From contig DAHF01000139.1 of NCBI GenBank assembly GCA_002495845.1, positions 1 to 5,096 on the forward strand: DNA of 5,096 bases, in the 5' to 3' direction. Below, one piece after another: positions 1 to 4,830 of the stretch. Below the pieces are notes generated by a model that did not search any database, was not told where the DNA came from, and was given only the letters and a program-made list of their open reading frames with translations. This DNA is from Sulfolobus sp. UBA167 (GTDB lineage Archaea; Thermoproteota; Thermoprotei_A; Sulfolobales; Sulfolobaceae). The stretch's first letter is position 1. Each line of letters begins with the position of its first letter. The position numbers and the translations under genes were made by a program.

Positions 1-10
1 TCTGAAAGTA

Positions 11-34
11 GGATTGCTTTTTTTAAAAAAATCC
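11..34. terminator. Probable T-tract terminator, possibly bidirectional
   Basis: Seven Ts (18-24) are followed directly by seven As (25-31), framed by GGATT (11-15) and AATCC (30-34). Read on the minus strand, this gives a seven-U run about 20 nt after the stop codon of the CBS-domain gene, which is the usual form of an archaeal intrinsic terminator. Read on the plus strand it gives another seven-U run, which could end a convergent gene lying to the left of the window. The plus-strand role is inferred, because no such gene is visible. Confidence 0.55.
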
Positions 35-51
35 TCTTGAGGGTATCAACT

Positions 52-771
52 TTATACAGCCATGGCAGCTATCATTTCTCTCTCACTCAAGCTACCCAAT
101 AGCGTTCTTGGGTCAACCACTGGCAGGAAACCTATGTTATGTTCAACCATTATCCTGCGAGCTGTCTCCAGCGTTGAATCTGGAGTTACTTTAAAAGGAG
201 AAACAGTCATAAATCCTTCGACTTTCACTTCGAGGGACTTCTTGCTCAACATTGCTCTGGAGATGTCCCTCACCGATATCACGCCTATAGGAAGGCTATC
301 TTCAACTATTACAGCGTGCCTAACCCACTTCTTCTTCATGAAATCTACTATTTCCTTTATAGTAGCGTCTTTGTTTGCTATAATCGGGTCGACGTTCATC
401 ACGTCACCTACGTTGCTTGAAGGAGACTTACAGTACCTCATCAAGTCCCTCTCTGTGATTATTCCTTCCACCTTAACTCCGTCACCTACCAAGAGAGACC
501 CGAGAGCCTGCGACGTCATGATCCTACAAGCCTCCTTCAACGTCGCTGTGGTTTCAACGAACTGGATATCTCTTGAGGCTACATCACCGACCTTCTTGCT
601 GAGGTCTCCGTCATAAACTATGTCTCTGATGGTGAGTATCCCCGTAAGCTTTCCGTTTCTCACCAGGAGCCTCCTCACGTTCATCCTCAGCATTATGTCG
701 AGCGCTACCTTCAGAGCAGTCTCCTCCGAAACGCTTGCTAGCTCTTTCGTCATTACCTCCGAGACTTTCAT
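52..771 (-). CDS. Protein of four CBS domains (two Bateman modules)
   Basis: A 239-aa soluble protein made almost entirely of four CBS repeats, at about residues 3-54, 61-113, 121-175 and 184-238. Each repeat has the pattern of a leading (V)xxxM or V, a helix, and a G-(I/V/S)-(I/L)-(T/S)-x-R-(D/E) signature: GILTIRD 44-50, GIITERD 103-109, GVISVRD 163-169 and GSLSERE 226-232. In this superfamily, paired CBS domains bind adenine nucleotides or S-adenosylmethionine and act as energy or ligand sensors. The Asp of the signature usually contacts ribose, and it is Glu (232) in the last repeat, so that site may bind weakly. No catalytic or DNA-binding domain is attached, so the partner is unknown; stand-alone CBS proteins are common in archaea. 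The ATG at 771 starts the first repeat directly. There is no clear Shine-Dalgarno; a weak TGTAAAG box lies about 23 nt upstream (797-791), suggesting a leaderless transcript. Confidence 0.93.
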   Translation of the reverse strand: MKVSEVMTKELASVSEETALKVALDIMLRMNVRRLLVRNGKLTGILTIRDIVYDGDLSKKVGDVASRDIQFVETTATLKEACRIMTSQALGSLLVGDGVKVEGIITERDLMRYCKSPSSNVGDVMNVDPIIANKDATIKEIVDFMKKKWVRHAVIVEDSLPIGVISVRDISRAMLSKKSLEVKVEGFMTVSPFKVTPDSTLETARRIMVEHNIGFLPVVDPRTLLGSLSEREMIAAMAV

Positions 772-816
772 GGTTTTACCATCTGGAAACCTTTACACCT
801 TTGAAGGCATTCAGTT

Positions 817-844
817 ACGGTCATGGTAGACCTCCATGAACCGT
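817..844. repeat. Bulged 10-bp inverted repeat, possible operator
   Basis: ACGGTCATGG (817-826) pairs with CCATGAACCGT (834-844). All ten bases of the left arm pair, with one bulged A (839), around a 7-nt loop TAGACCT. It sits about 45-75 bp upstream of the CBS start codon, just beyond its putative TATA region, in a divergent promoter spacer. That is a plausible place for a dimeric regulator to bind. It could also fold in RNA if transcribed. The function is inferred from symmetry and place only. Confidence 0.45.
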
Positions 845-953
845 CTTTGTTCACTAGACATTCTTGAAAACATGGATCCTCTATTTTTGCTTCTACCACT
901 TTCAATCACCAACTCATTATGAGGTTTACAAAGGAAAAAATTTTTCTCTTTCA

Positions 954-962
954 TTTTATATA
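954..962 (+). promoter_or_regulatory. TATA-like box TTTTATATA upstream of the 150-aa unknown
   Basis: This is the best TATA match in the spacer, centred near 958. In Sulfolobales transcription starts about 26 nt after the box centre, here about 984. That is downstream of the ATG at 970 but at the in-frame GTG at 985. A weaker box in the A/T block 935-945 would instead place the start near the ATG at 970. The box therefore bears on which start codon is used. Confidence 0.45.
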
Positions 963-969
963 GATAAAC

Positions 970-1422
970 ATGGACAGTGTTAAAGTGAAAGTAGGTAATC
1001 TAGATTTGGACGTAGCCGGAAAGGTAACGTTAGATAAGGAATACACGGTCGTGAATGTTCCGGACGCAGACGAGTATAGGGGTTTTCCTTCGTCGTGGGA
1101 ATTCGTTAAGTCGCACATGCTTACGTGGAGGCCTTACTTTAAGGCGAAGATAATTGAGGTGGGGGATGATAGGATCCCAATCCTAGGAGACTTCATACTA
1201 AACTTGACTGAGGAAATGCATGACTTTCTCCTAGCAATTTATGATGTGTTCAAAGCAGGCAGGCCCAACATAGAGACCAACATAAGCACTGTGATAACTC
1301 AGCAGATAAATGAGGTCGAACATAAGCTGGGAAGGTCATTAACGCCAGAGGAGAGGACTGAGATGTACGTGAGGTACGGCGTGGAAGCTGCAATTCTTCG
1401 AGATATAGGTGTTATAAATTGA
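970..1422 (+). CDS. Unrecognised 150-aa protein, coupled to OsmC-like gene
   Basis: I do not recognise this family. The product is acidic, has no cysteine, no signal peptide and no membrane segment, so it is probably cytosolic. The first third looks strand-rich (KVKVGNLDLDV, KEYTVVNVPD), and the rest looks helical (residues about 80-145, with LTEEMHDFLLAIYDVF and LTPEERTEMYVRYG). The coding call rests on clean codon use with AGG/AGA arginines, an uninterrupted frame, a promoter-like spacer before it and a 4-nt TTGA overlap with the downstream OsmC-like gene, which suggests co-translation and a shared process. The ATG at 970 lacks a Shine-Dalgarno sequence, as expected for a leaderless first gene. 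An in-frame GTG at 985 would fit the strongest TATA box better and would remove five residues. It is probably a conserved hypothetical protein of Sulfolobales. Confidence 0.85.
   Translation: MDSVKVKVGNLDLDVAGKVTLDKEYTVVNVPDADEYRGFPSSWEFVKSHMLTWRPYFKAKIIEVGDDRIPILGDFILNLTEEMHDFLLAIYDVFKAGRPNIETNISTVITQQINEVEHKLGRSLTPEERTEMYVRYGVEAAILRDIGVIN
1407..1411 (+). promoter_or_regulatory. Shine-Dalgarno AGGTG fixing the TTG start of the OsmC-like gene
   Basis: AGGTG matches the anti-Shine-Dalgarno end of archaeal 16S rRNA and ends seven nt before the TTG at 1419. It lies inside the last codons of the upstream gene, as is typical of internal operon genes. It supports the non-ATG start. Confidence 0.65.
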
Positions 1423-1829
1423 TTACGTTTACGGCAGAAGGTAAAGTTGAAGGAGATCACGTGAACGTGTGTACAGGCGGTACCGAGATGAAGATAGGGC
1501 TAATGGGGTCTGACTACCCTACTCCTGAGGAGGTTTTGCTGGCATCGTCAATTTCGTGCTTGATGCTCACCGTGGTCTACGTTGCAAGGGAGAAGGGGGT
1601 TAAGGTGGAAGAGGTGAGCGGTTGCATACAAGGAGACATGGATCCAAGGGGTTTTCAAGGAGTGCCCGGCATATCTCCAGGGGTGTTGGAGGTCAGGTAC
1701 AATGTGAGGGTGAAAAGTGATGACCCACGAGTCAAGGAAATAATCGAGGAGTCTGAGAAAAGGTGCCCCATGAAGGATACCCTCGTGAGAAGCGTTAAGG
1801 TGAAGGTCAACTGGGATATTGAAAGTTGA
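1419..1829 (+). CDS. OsmC/Ohr-family protein
   Basis: A 136-aa protein of the OsmC/Ohr superfamily, whose members reduce hydroperoxides with a pair of cysteines in a domain-swapped dimer. The expected landmarks are present: TPEEVLLASSISC with Glu37 ten residues before Cys47 on the buried helix, and KRCPMKDTL with the second cysteine, Cys116. Two further cysteines (18 and 69) are not family hallmarks. There is no Arg before residue 57, so the N-terminal active-site Arg of classical Ohr has no obvious counterpart. It may belong to the looser OsmC-like (YhfA-type) group with unproven peroxidase activity. The start is the TTG at 1419, which overlaps the preceding TGA (1420-1422). It is supported by a well-spaced AGGTG (1407-1411) seven nt upstream. 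Length is normal for the family. It is probably translated together with the upstream unknown gene. Confidence 0.9.
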   Translation: MITFTAEGKVEGDHVNVCTGGTEMKIGLMGSDYPTPEEVLLASSISCLMLTVVYVAREKGVKVEEVSGCIQGDMDPRGFQGVPGISPGVLEVRYNVRVKSDDPRVKEIIEESEKRCPMKDTLVRSVKVKVNWDIES

Positions 1830-1869
1830 TTTTTTAAATTTAGTCAAGAAAATATAATCAGGTGAAATT
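1830..1869 (+). promoter_or_regulatory. Short spacer with T-tract, TATA-like box and Shine-Dalgarno
   Basis: Six Ts directly follow the OsmC-like stop codon (1830-1835) and could partly terminate transcription. They run into TTTAAATT (1833-1840), a TATA-like box that would place a start near 1863. AGGTGA (1860-1865) lies four nt before the ATG at 1870. The 108-aa gene may therefore be transcribed both by read-through and from its own promoter with a very short leader. Confidence 0.5.
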
Positions 1870-2196
1870 ATGAGTGAAGAACTTGTAAAACCGGGTGAAA
1901 GGGAAGTGGAGGAAATGGAAGGGTATATAAGGGACTTGTTAGACGTCATGAACGACATTTTAGCTAAGAACAAGAAAGCTCTGAGCAGTGCAGGGATAGC
2001 ACCTAGGCTCGGAGTCCTTCTAGGAGTGATGACAATGCATCGTTATAACCCTGACTTATTCATGCAGTACTGGGAAGAGTTCAAGTCCCTCGTGGAGAAA
2101 TGCAAGACAGTACCTACAACTAAGGATAGGATAACTAACGAGGTGGATCCGCTCATCGCTCAGGTAGAGTCGATTAAGAGCGGTGCTGGGTTATAA
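1870..2196 (+). CDS. Unrecognised small helical protein (108 aa)
   Basis: I do not recognise this family. The product is charged and predicted mostly helical. It has a long heptad-like helix at about residues 8-40 (EREVEEMEGYIRDLLDVMND) and another at about 60-80 (NPDLFMQYWEEFKSLVEKC), a single cysteine, and no membrane segment. Such a composition suits a small cytosolic helical bundle or an adaptor, but that is a guess. The start is well supported by AGGTGA four nt upstream of the ATG. The codon use resembles its neighbours. It lies 40 nt after the OsmC-like gene on the same strand, so partial co-expression is likely. Its last 23 nt overlap the 3' end of the convergent DUF3211 gene. Confidence 0.85.
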   Translation: MSEELVKPGEREVEEMEGYIRDLLDVMNDILAKNKKALSSAGIAPRLGVLLGVMTMHRYNPDLFMQYWEEFKSLVEKCKTVPTTKDRITNEVDPLIAQVESIKSGAGL

Positions 2197-2812
2197 CGGA
2201 AGGTAGCTGATTTTCAGCATTCTTAAGGTGTTTTTCAATCTCTCCTTTAGCTAGAGATGAGAAAGGTCCTGAGTACCACTCTTTTATCTTGATGTCGCAT
2301 TTCTCCTTTGATACGCCGAAGATCAGGAAATCGAATCCAAAGGACACCTTTGCGATTGTAATCTTCTGAGACGCATTGTACTTAACCGTGAAGGAATTCT
2401 CCTTTAAGGATACCGTGTTTACCGTAAGAGGAGTGTCCCAACTTAGAACCCACTTTATCCTCAAAGTATACGTGTTCTCTCCCACTCTGGTTACTGACCT
2501 TATTTGGGGGATCACCGCGATCAATATGGTTGGGTCCTTTACCACGTCGTACACCAATTTGGGATCTGCGTCAACTTCGATCAGGGTCGCCCTGGAGACC
2601 GCATCCTTTCTCTTAGGAGAGACTGTTATCTTTATGATATTACCTTCCTTCACCTCACTCCTGTCCAGTTCCATTTCTTCAGCAATCTCCTCGACTATCC
2701 CTTTCATTTTCTCGTCTACTAGGAAGGTAGCTGTTTCACTTTCATTCAGAGCTTTCATTACAGTTATCTTAGCCATTACTTCGTTAAAGTTAAGCAGATT
2801 GTATTCTGTCAT
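2174..2812 (-). CDS. DUF3211 / START-like (SRPBCC) domain protein
   Basis: A 212-aa soluble protein. Residues about 72-206 look like the START/SRPBCC fold of the DUF3211 family (type member STK_08120 of Sulfolobus tokodaii): a strand leading to VDADPKLVYDVVKDP (80-94), the IPQIRSV helix-to-strand turn, alternating strands to about residue 170, then a long C-terminal helix (about 184-203). The fold forms a deep cavity for hydrophobic ligands; the ligand here is unknown. Residues 1-70 form an extra N-terminal segment, helical and acidic around 33-56, which I cannot assign. The ATG at 2812 is preferred because a TATA-like TTTTTAATATTTA is centred about 26 nt upstream, fitting a leaderless mRNA. 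The in-frame Met13 codon (2776) has no Shine-Dalgarno and would leave a leader of about 36 nt. The family call is from memory of sequence character and is moderately sure. Confidence 0.8.
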   Translation of the reverse strand: MTEYNLLNFNEVMAKITVMKALNESETATFLVDEKMKGIVEEIAEEMELDRSEVKEGNIIKITVSPKRKDAVSRATLIEVDADPKLVYDVVKDPTILIAVIPQIRSVTRVGENTYTLRIKWVLSWDTPLTVNTVSLKENSFTVKYNASQKITIAKVSFGFDFLIFGVSKEKCDIKIKEWYSGPFSSLAKGEIEKHLKNAENQLPSVITQHRS

Positions 2813-2831
2813 TACATTTAACGTTTTCTTA

Positions 2832-2845
2832 GTAAATATTAAAAA
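2832..2845 (-). promoter_or_regulatory. TATA box of the DUF3211 gene
   Basis: Read on the minus strand this is TTTTTAATATTTAC, centred near 2838, about 26 nt before the ATG at 2812. The spacing is what a leaderless Sulfolobales transcript needs, so it supports the longer start. There is no separate Shine-Dalgarno. Confidence 0.55.
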
Positions 2846-2964
2846 TTAATGATCATGGTTCAATATGGAATTAATTCTCTATTTTCTTTGTTTTAATATA
2901 ATAAAATTACTTTACTGATCAGATAATCGCATGTTAAAATAGTAAAATAGTTTTTTACAGACTT

Positions 2965-3091
2965 CTATAAGAAATAATGAACTTCACCTAAGTGGAGAGA
3001 CCCACCATATCCTCCAACTAGTTGATATTCGAGACACCGTAGATCAAGATTCATGTAGGTTTTCACATCTTAAGGTTCTCAAACTTATTGA
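2965..3091 (-). ncRNA. Candidate structured small RNA (or mobile-element relic)
   Basis: On the minus strand a strong TATA box (3113-3122) is followed about 26 nt later by a tract that folds locally. TTTGAGA (3083-3077) pairs with TCTCGAA (3034-3028), enclosing a hairpin of AAGATGT (3071-3065) with ACAT (3056-3053) and CTT (3048-3046). Next come ATATC (3028-3024) with GATAT (3011-3007), then GGTGG (3006-3002) with CCACT (2995-2991) around a 6-nt loop. U-rich sequence follows near 2947-2935. No C/D box pair was found. The same strand has a 29-codon frame (3054-2965) containing CLEYQLVGGYGGS, which could instead be a decayed coding relic. It was found by eye, with no folding energy or conservation test. 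Confidence 0.3.
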
Positions 3092-3112
3092 CCGAGCTTT
3101 CTCTCAATAACG

Positions 3113-3122
3113 CTATATATAG
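3113..3122. promoter_or_regulatory. Palindromic TATA box CTATATATAG
   Basis: This is a perfect 10-bp palindrome and the strongest TATA-like element in the 2813-3262 spacer. It reads the same on both strands. On the minus strand it would start transcription near 3091, at the edge of the structured tract. On the plus strand it would start near 3144, where only a 10-codon frame (ATG at 3149) follows. The minus-strand use is the more interesting one but is unproven. Confidence 0.4.
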
Positions 3123-3126
3123 GGAC

Positions 3127-3154
3127 CTGCATGTGAGAAGACTATAGCATGCAG
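3127..3154. repeat. Perfect 7-bp inverted repeat CTGCATG / CATGCAG
   Basis: CTGCATG (3127-3133) and CATGCAG (3148-3154) are exact reverse complements with a 14-nt spacer. The repeat lies immediately beside the palindromic TATA box. On the minus strand it is directly upstream, at the position of the BRE and activator sites. It may be a binding site for a dimeric regulator, or the end of a decayed mobile element. Confidence 0.35.
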
Positions 3155-3230
3155 TTAAATTATTTTAAATTAAAAATATAGATACAAAGAGAAAGAAATG
3201 TATTCTCCGGTGTAACTGTTGTAAGCCAGA

Positions 3231-3239
3231 CAAAAAGGG
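3231..3239 (-). terminator. Weak T-tract after lplA
   Basis: Minus-strand CCCTTTTTG lies about 25 nt after the lplA stop codon, and more pyrimidine runs follow (around 3196-3185). This is compatible with archaeal U-tract termination of the gcvH-lplA operon, but the run is short. Confidence 0.35.
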
Positions 3240-3262
3240 ATCTTCAGAGGCAAAATTTTAGG

Positions 3263-4357
3263 TTAGATTATCTCCTGTATCTCAGGCTTGTTGATCAGTT
3301 CGTGGAAAGCCTTCACTAAGTCGTCTTGGGTGAACCCGAATATCACTGGCTTTTCCCTTTCAAAGGCCTCCTTTATCTTAGCCTCCACCTCTGAAGGAGG
3401 GGTTCCCTTCAAGGAGTCCTCTAACCTCTCGAGGAAACCTGATGGAGACATAATGAAGAAGTCACCCGAGATGGAAACTTCGTCAATTACCTTATTGAAA
3501 ACTCTCACTGTAACCCTTAAAAGCTTCCTTGCCTTGTAGTCTATGTGGCATAAGGCTAGGGATGAGTTTATCTTTACGCATCTCTCCGTCCTCAATTCCG
3601 GGTGCCTGTTGTCCTTAAAGTAGACCCAGCTCTCGTTTAGCTTCTCGTTAGCCAAGTTTTCCCATTCTTCTATTTCTTCTGGGGTGAGGGTAGAGTCCTC
3701 AAACTTAATGTTCAGTTCTCTCTCGAACTCTTCCTTGATCTTTCTGGAGATCTCTTCCTTCGGTGGGACATATCCTATTTCGTCCTTGATAGACGTTAAC
3801 CAGTCCTTCATGTCCTTAGCCATCTTGTCCCTGAACTTCTCTGACGGTACCCTTATGCACTTGCTCATGAGCTCCACGTCCAAGTCGAGAAGTATGTTCC
3901 CCGTAACGACTACTGCCTTCCCTCTCGACATCGCGCCATTTCCGCTTATCTTCCTCCCTTTCACGACTATGTCTTGGTCCTTCAATGTAGCTTCTATCCC
4001 GTAACTCTTTATTACGTTGACTACGGGGGTGAGGAACTTCTGGTAGAGTGCAGAAGGTGTTGACGGAGCTTCGTCCTGCCTCACCACGAGGAAGAAGTCC
4101 TGCTCTCCAGGAGTTATGACAACAGTGCCTCCTCCTAGATCCCTCCTAACTACTGGTATACCCATCTTTTTAGTGTACTCCAGATCTACTTCAAGCCAAA
4201 CCTCTTGGTGGACTCCAACGTTGACGAAAGGTTCTTTGACCCCAAAAAGAAGTAGTGTATTCTTACCTCCACCGGACACGTAATCAGCTACAGAAACGAA
4301 GGAAGTTACCATGTGATAGCCGTCCTGTGGAGGCAGATTAATGTACCTCCAGCTCAT
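3263..4357 (-). CDS. lplA: Lipoate-protein ligase, catalytic and C-terminal domains fused
   Basis: A 364-aa cytosolic enzyme of the biotin/lipoate ligase family. It would activate lipoate or octanoate with ATP and attach it to a specific lysine of a carrier protein. The catalytic domain spans about 1-255, with the signature RRDLGGGTVV (71-80), GRKISGNGA (134-142) carrying the conserved Lys136, and CIRVPSEKFRDK (167-178). The helical segment LTPEEIEEWENLANEKL (224-240) before W244 is typical of bacterial LplA. Residues about 262-364 match the accessory C-terminal domain (VSISGDFFIMSP 294-305, then a helix to LKGTPPSEV). In Thermoplasma this domain is a separate LplB protein; here it is fused. 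The ATG lies one nt after the gcvH-like stop, with GAGG (4368-4365) seven nt upstream inside the gcvH end, so the two genes are co-transcribed and probably coupled. The neighbouring carrier is the likely substrate. Confidence 0.93.
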   Translation of the reverse strand: MSWRYINLPPQDGYHMVTSFVSVADYVSGGGKNTLLLFGVKEPFVNVGVHQEVWLEVDLEYTKKMGIPVVRRDLGGGTVVITPGEQDFFLVVRQDEAPSTPSALYQKFLTPVVNVIKSYGIEATLKDQDIVVKGRKISGNGAMSRGKAVVVTGNILLDLDVELMSKCIRVPSEKFRDKMAKDMKDWLTSIKDEIGYVPPKEEISRKIKEEFERELNIKFEDSTLTPEEIEEWENLANEKLNESWVYFKDNRHPELRTERCVKINSSLALCHIDYKARKLLRVTVRVFNKVIDEVSISGDFFIMSPSGFLERLEDSLKGTPPSEVEAKIKEAFEREKPVIFGFTQDDLVKAFHELINKPEIQEII

Positions 4358-4358
4358 C

Positions 4359-4805
4359 TTAGAGCCTCTTACACTGGAGCTTCTCTCCGTTTATGATCTC
4401 GCTCATCTTGGCTACAGCGTCGGAGCCAGACAGCAACTGTTTTATATCGTCCGGGTTGCTGACCTTCATTTTAACTAACCATCCCTTCCCGTACGGGTCT
4501 TGGTTAACTAAGACTGGGCTCTTTTCGACTTCAGTGTTAGCTTCTATTATTTCTCCAGTAACTGGTGAAGGTACAGGTCCGGCCCACTTTCCGCTCTCCA
4601 TGGTAGATACTGGCTTTCCTTTCTCTATTTTCATTCCCTTTTTCTTTATCCTGACCTTCACTACCTTACCTGCCATGGTCTGAGCTACGTCAGTTATCCC
4701 AACTATTATGGTATCTGAACCATCTACCTTTGCCCATACAGTGTTCTTTCCCTCTATAAAATAATAGAGGTCTTCTGGGATCTCACAGTTTGAAACACTT
4801 GCCAA
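4359..4805 (-). CDS. gcvH: GcvH-like lipoyl carrier protein (possible LbpA)
   Basis: A 148-aa lipoyl-domain protein of the glycine-cleavage H family, which carries lipoate on a swinging lysine. Landmarks are the opening IPEDLYYF (9-16), VGITDVAQTMAGKVVKV (35-51), the lipoyl hairpin STMESGKWAGPVPSPVTGE (67-85) with the attachment site Lys73, and NQDPYGKGWLVKM (101-113). The attachment motif ESGKWAGP departs from the common ESVKAxSD form. Together with the adjacent dedicated ligase gene, this suggests a lipoate-binding protein of the sHdr sulfur-oxidation pathway rather than, or besides, glycine cleavage; this is inference. The frame starts at TTG 4805; the next in-frame ATG is Met44, inside the fold. 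The ATG at 4809 is out of frame. A TTTTTTATTA box about 26-30 nt upstream supports a nearly leaderless transcript. It is the first gene of the operon with lplA. Confidence 0.9.
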   Translation of the reverse strand: MASVSNCEIPEDLYYFIEGKNTVWAKVDGSDTIIVGITDVAQTMAGKVVKVRIKKKGMKIEKGKPVSTMESGKWAGPVPSPVTGEIIEANTEVEKSPVLVNQDPYGKGWLVKMKVSNPDDIKQLLSGSDAVAKMSEIINGEKLQCKRL

Positions 4806-4830
4806 ACATATCCCCGTTTCTCTATATCTA

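Larger units (their letters stand above)
772..969. promoter_or_regulatory. Divergent intergenic region with promoters of both flanking genes
   Basis: This 198-bp spacer separates the CBS gene (minus) from the 150-aa unknown (plus). On the right side are an A/T block (about 935-945) and a strong TATA-like TTTTATATA (954-962). On the left side only a weak TGTAAAG box (797-791, minus) is seen. Between them lies the bulged inverted repeat listed separately at 817-844. No protein gene can be supported here; open frames on both strands are very short. Confidence 0.6.
2813..3262. other. 450-bp AT-rich spacer without a clear protein gene
   Basis: This spacer lies between two minus-strand genes. It holds, from left to right, the DUF3211 promoter, a very AT-rich stretch (2850-2960), a less AT-rich structured tract (about 2965-3091), a palindromic TATA box CTATATATAG (3113-3122), an inverted repeat (3127-3154) and a T/A-rich stretch with pyrimidine runs downstream of lplA. 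The longest protein-like frame is 29 codons on the minus strand (2965-3054). The spacer is long for a compact crenarchaeal genome, which suggests either a small RNA gene or the remains of a mobile element. Confidence 0.6.

Noticed and set aside
62..829. Long plus-strand open frames opposite the CBS-domain gene (62-616 and 620-829).
   Set aside because: They are antisense to a well-recognised protein, have no family resemblance and no promoter or ribosome binding site.
1548..1973. Minus-strand open frame across the OsmC-like gene and the start of the 108-aa gene.
   Set aside because: It covers two supported genes in antisense and its translation shows no domain-like pattern.
2376..2849. Plus-strand open frames opposite the DUF3211 gene.
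   Set aside because: They are antisense to a gene with better codon use and a correctly placed promoter; the hydrophobic translation is a by-product of the opposite strand.
2850..2921. TGATCA occurring twice, 67 bp apart, upstream of the DUF3211 gene.
   Set aside because: A 6-bp palindrome repeated twice in AT-rich DNA is weak, and the second copy is too far from the promoter to argue for an operator.
2965..3091. C/D box guide RNA in the structured spacer tract.
   Set aside because: Only a poor C-box-like GATGTGA is seen and there is no matching D box CTGA at a suitable distance.
3149..3181. Ten-codon plus-strand frame (MQLNYFKLKI) after the palindromic TATA box.
   Set aside because: Too short and AT-driven; nothing but its position about 30 nt after the box supports it.
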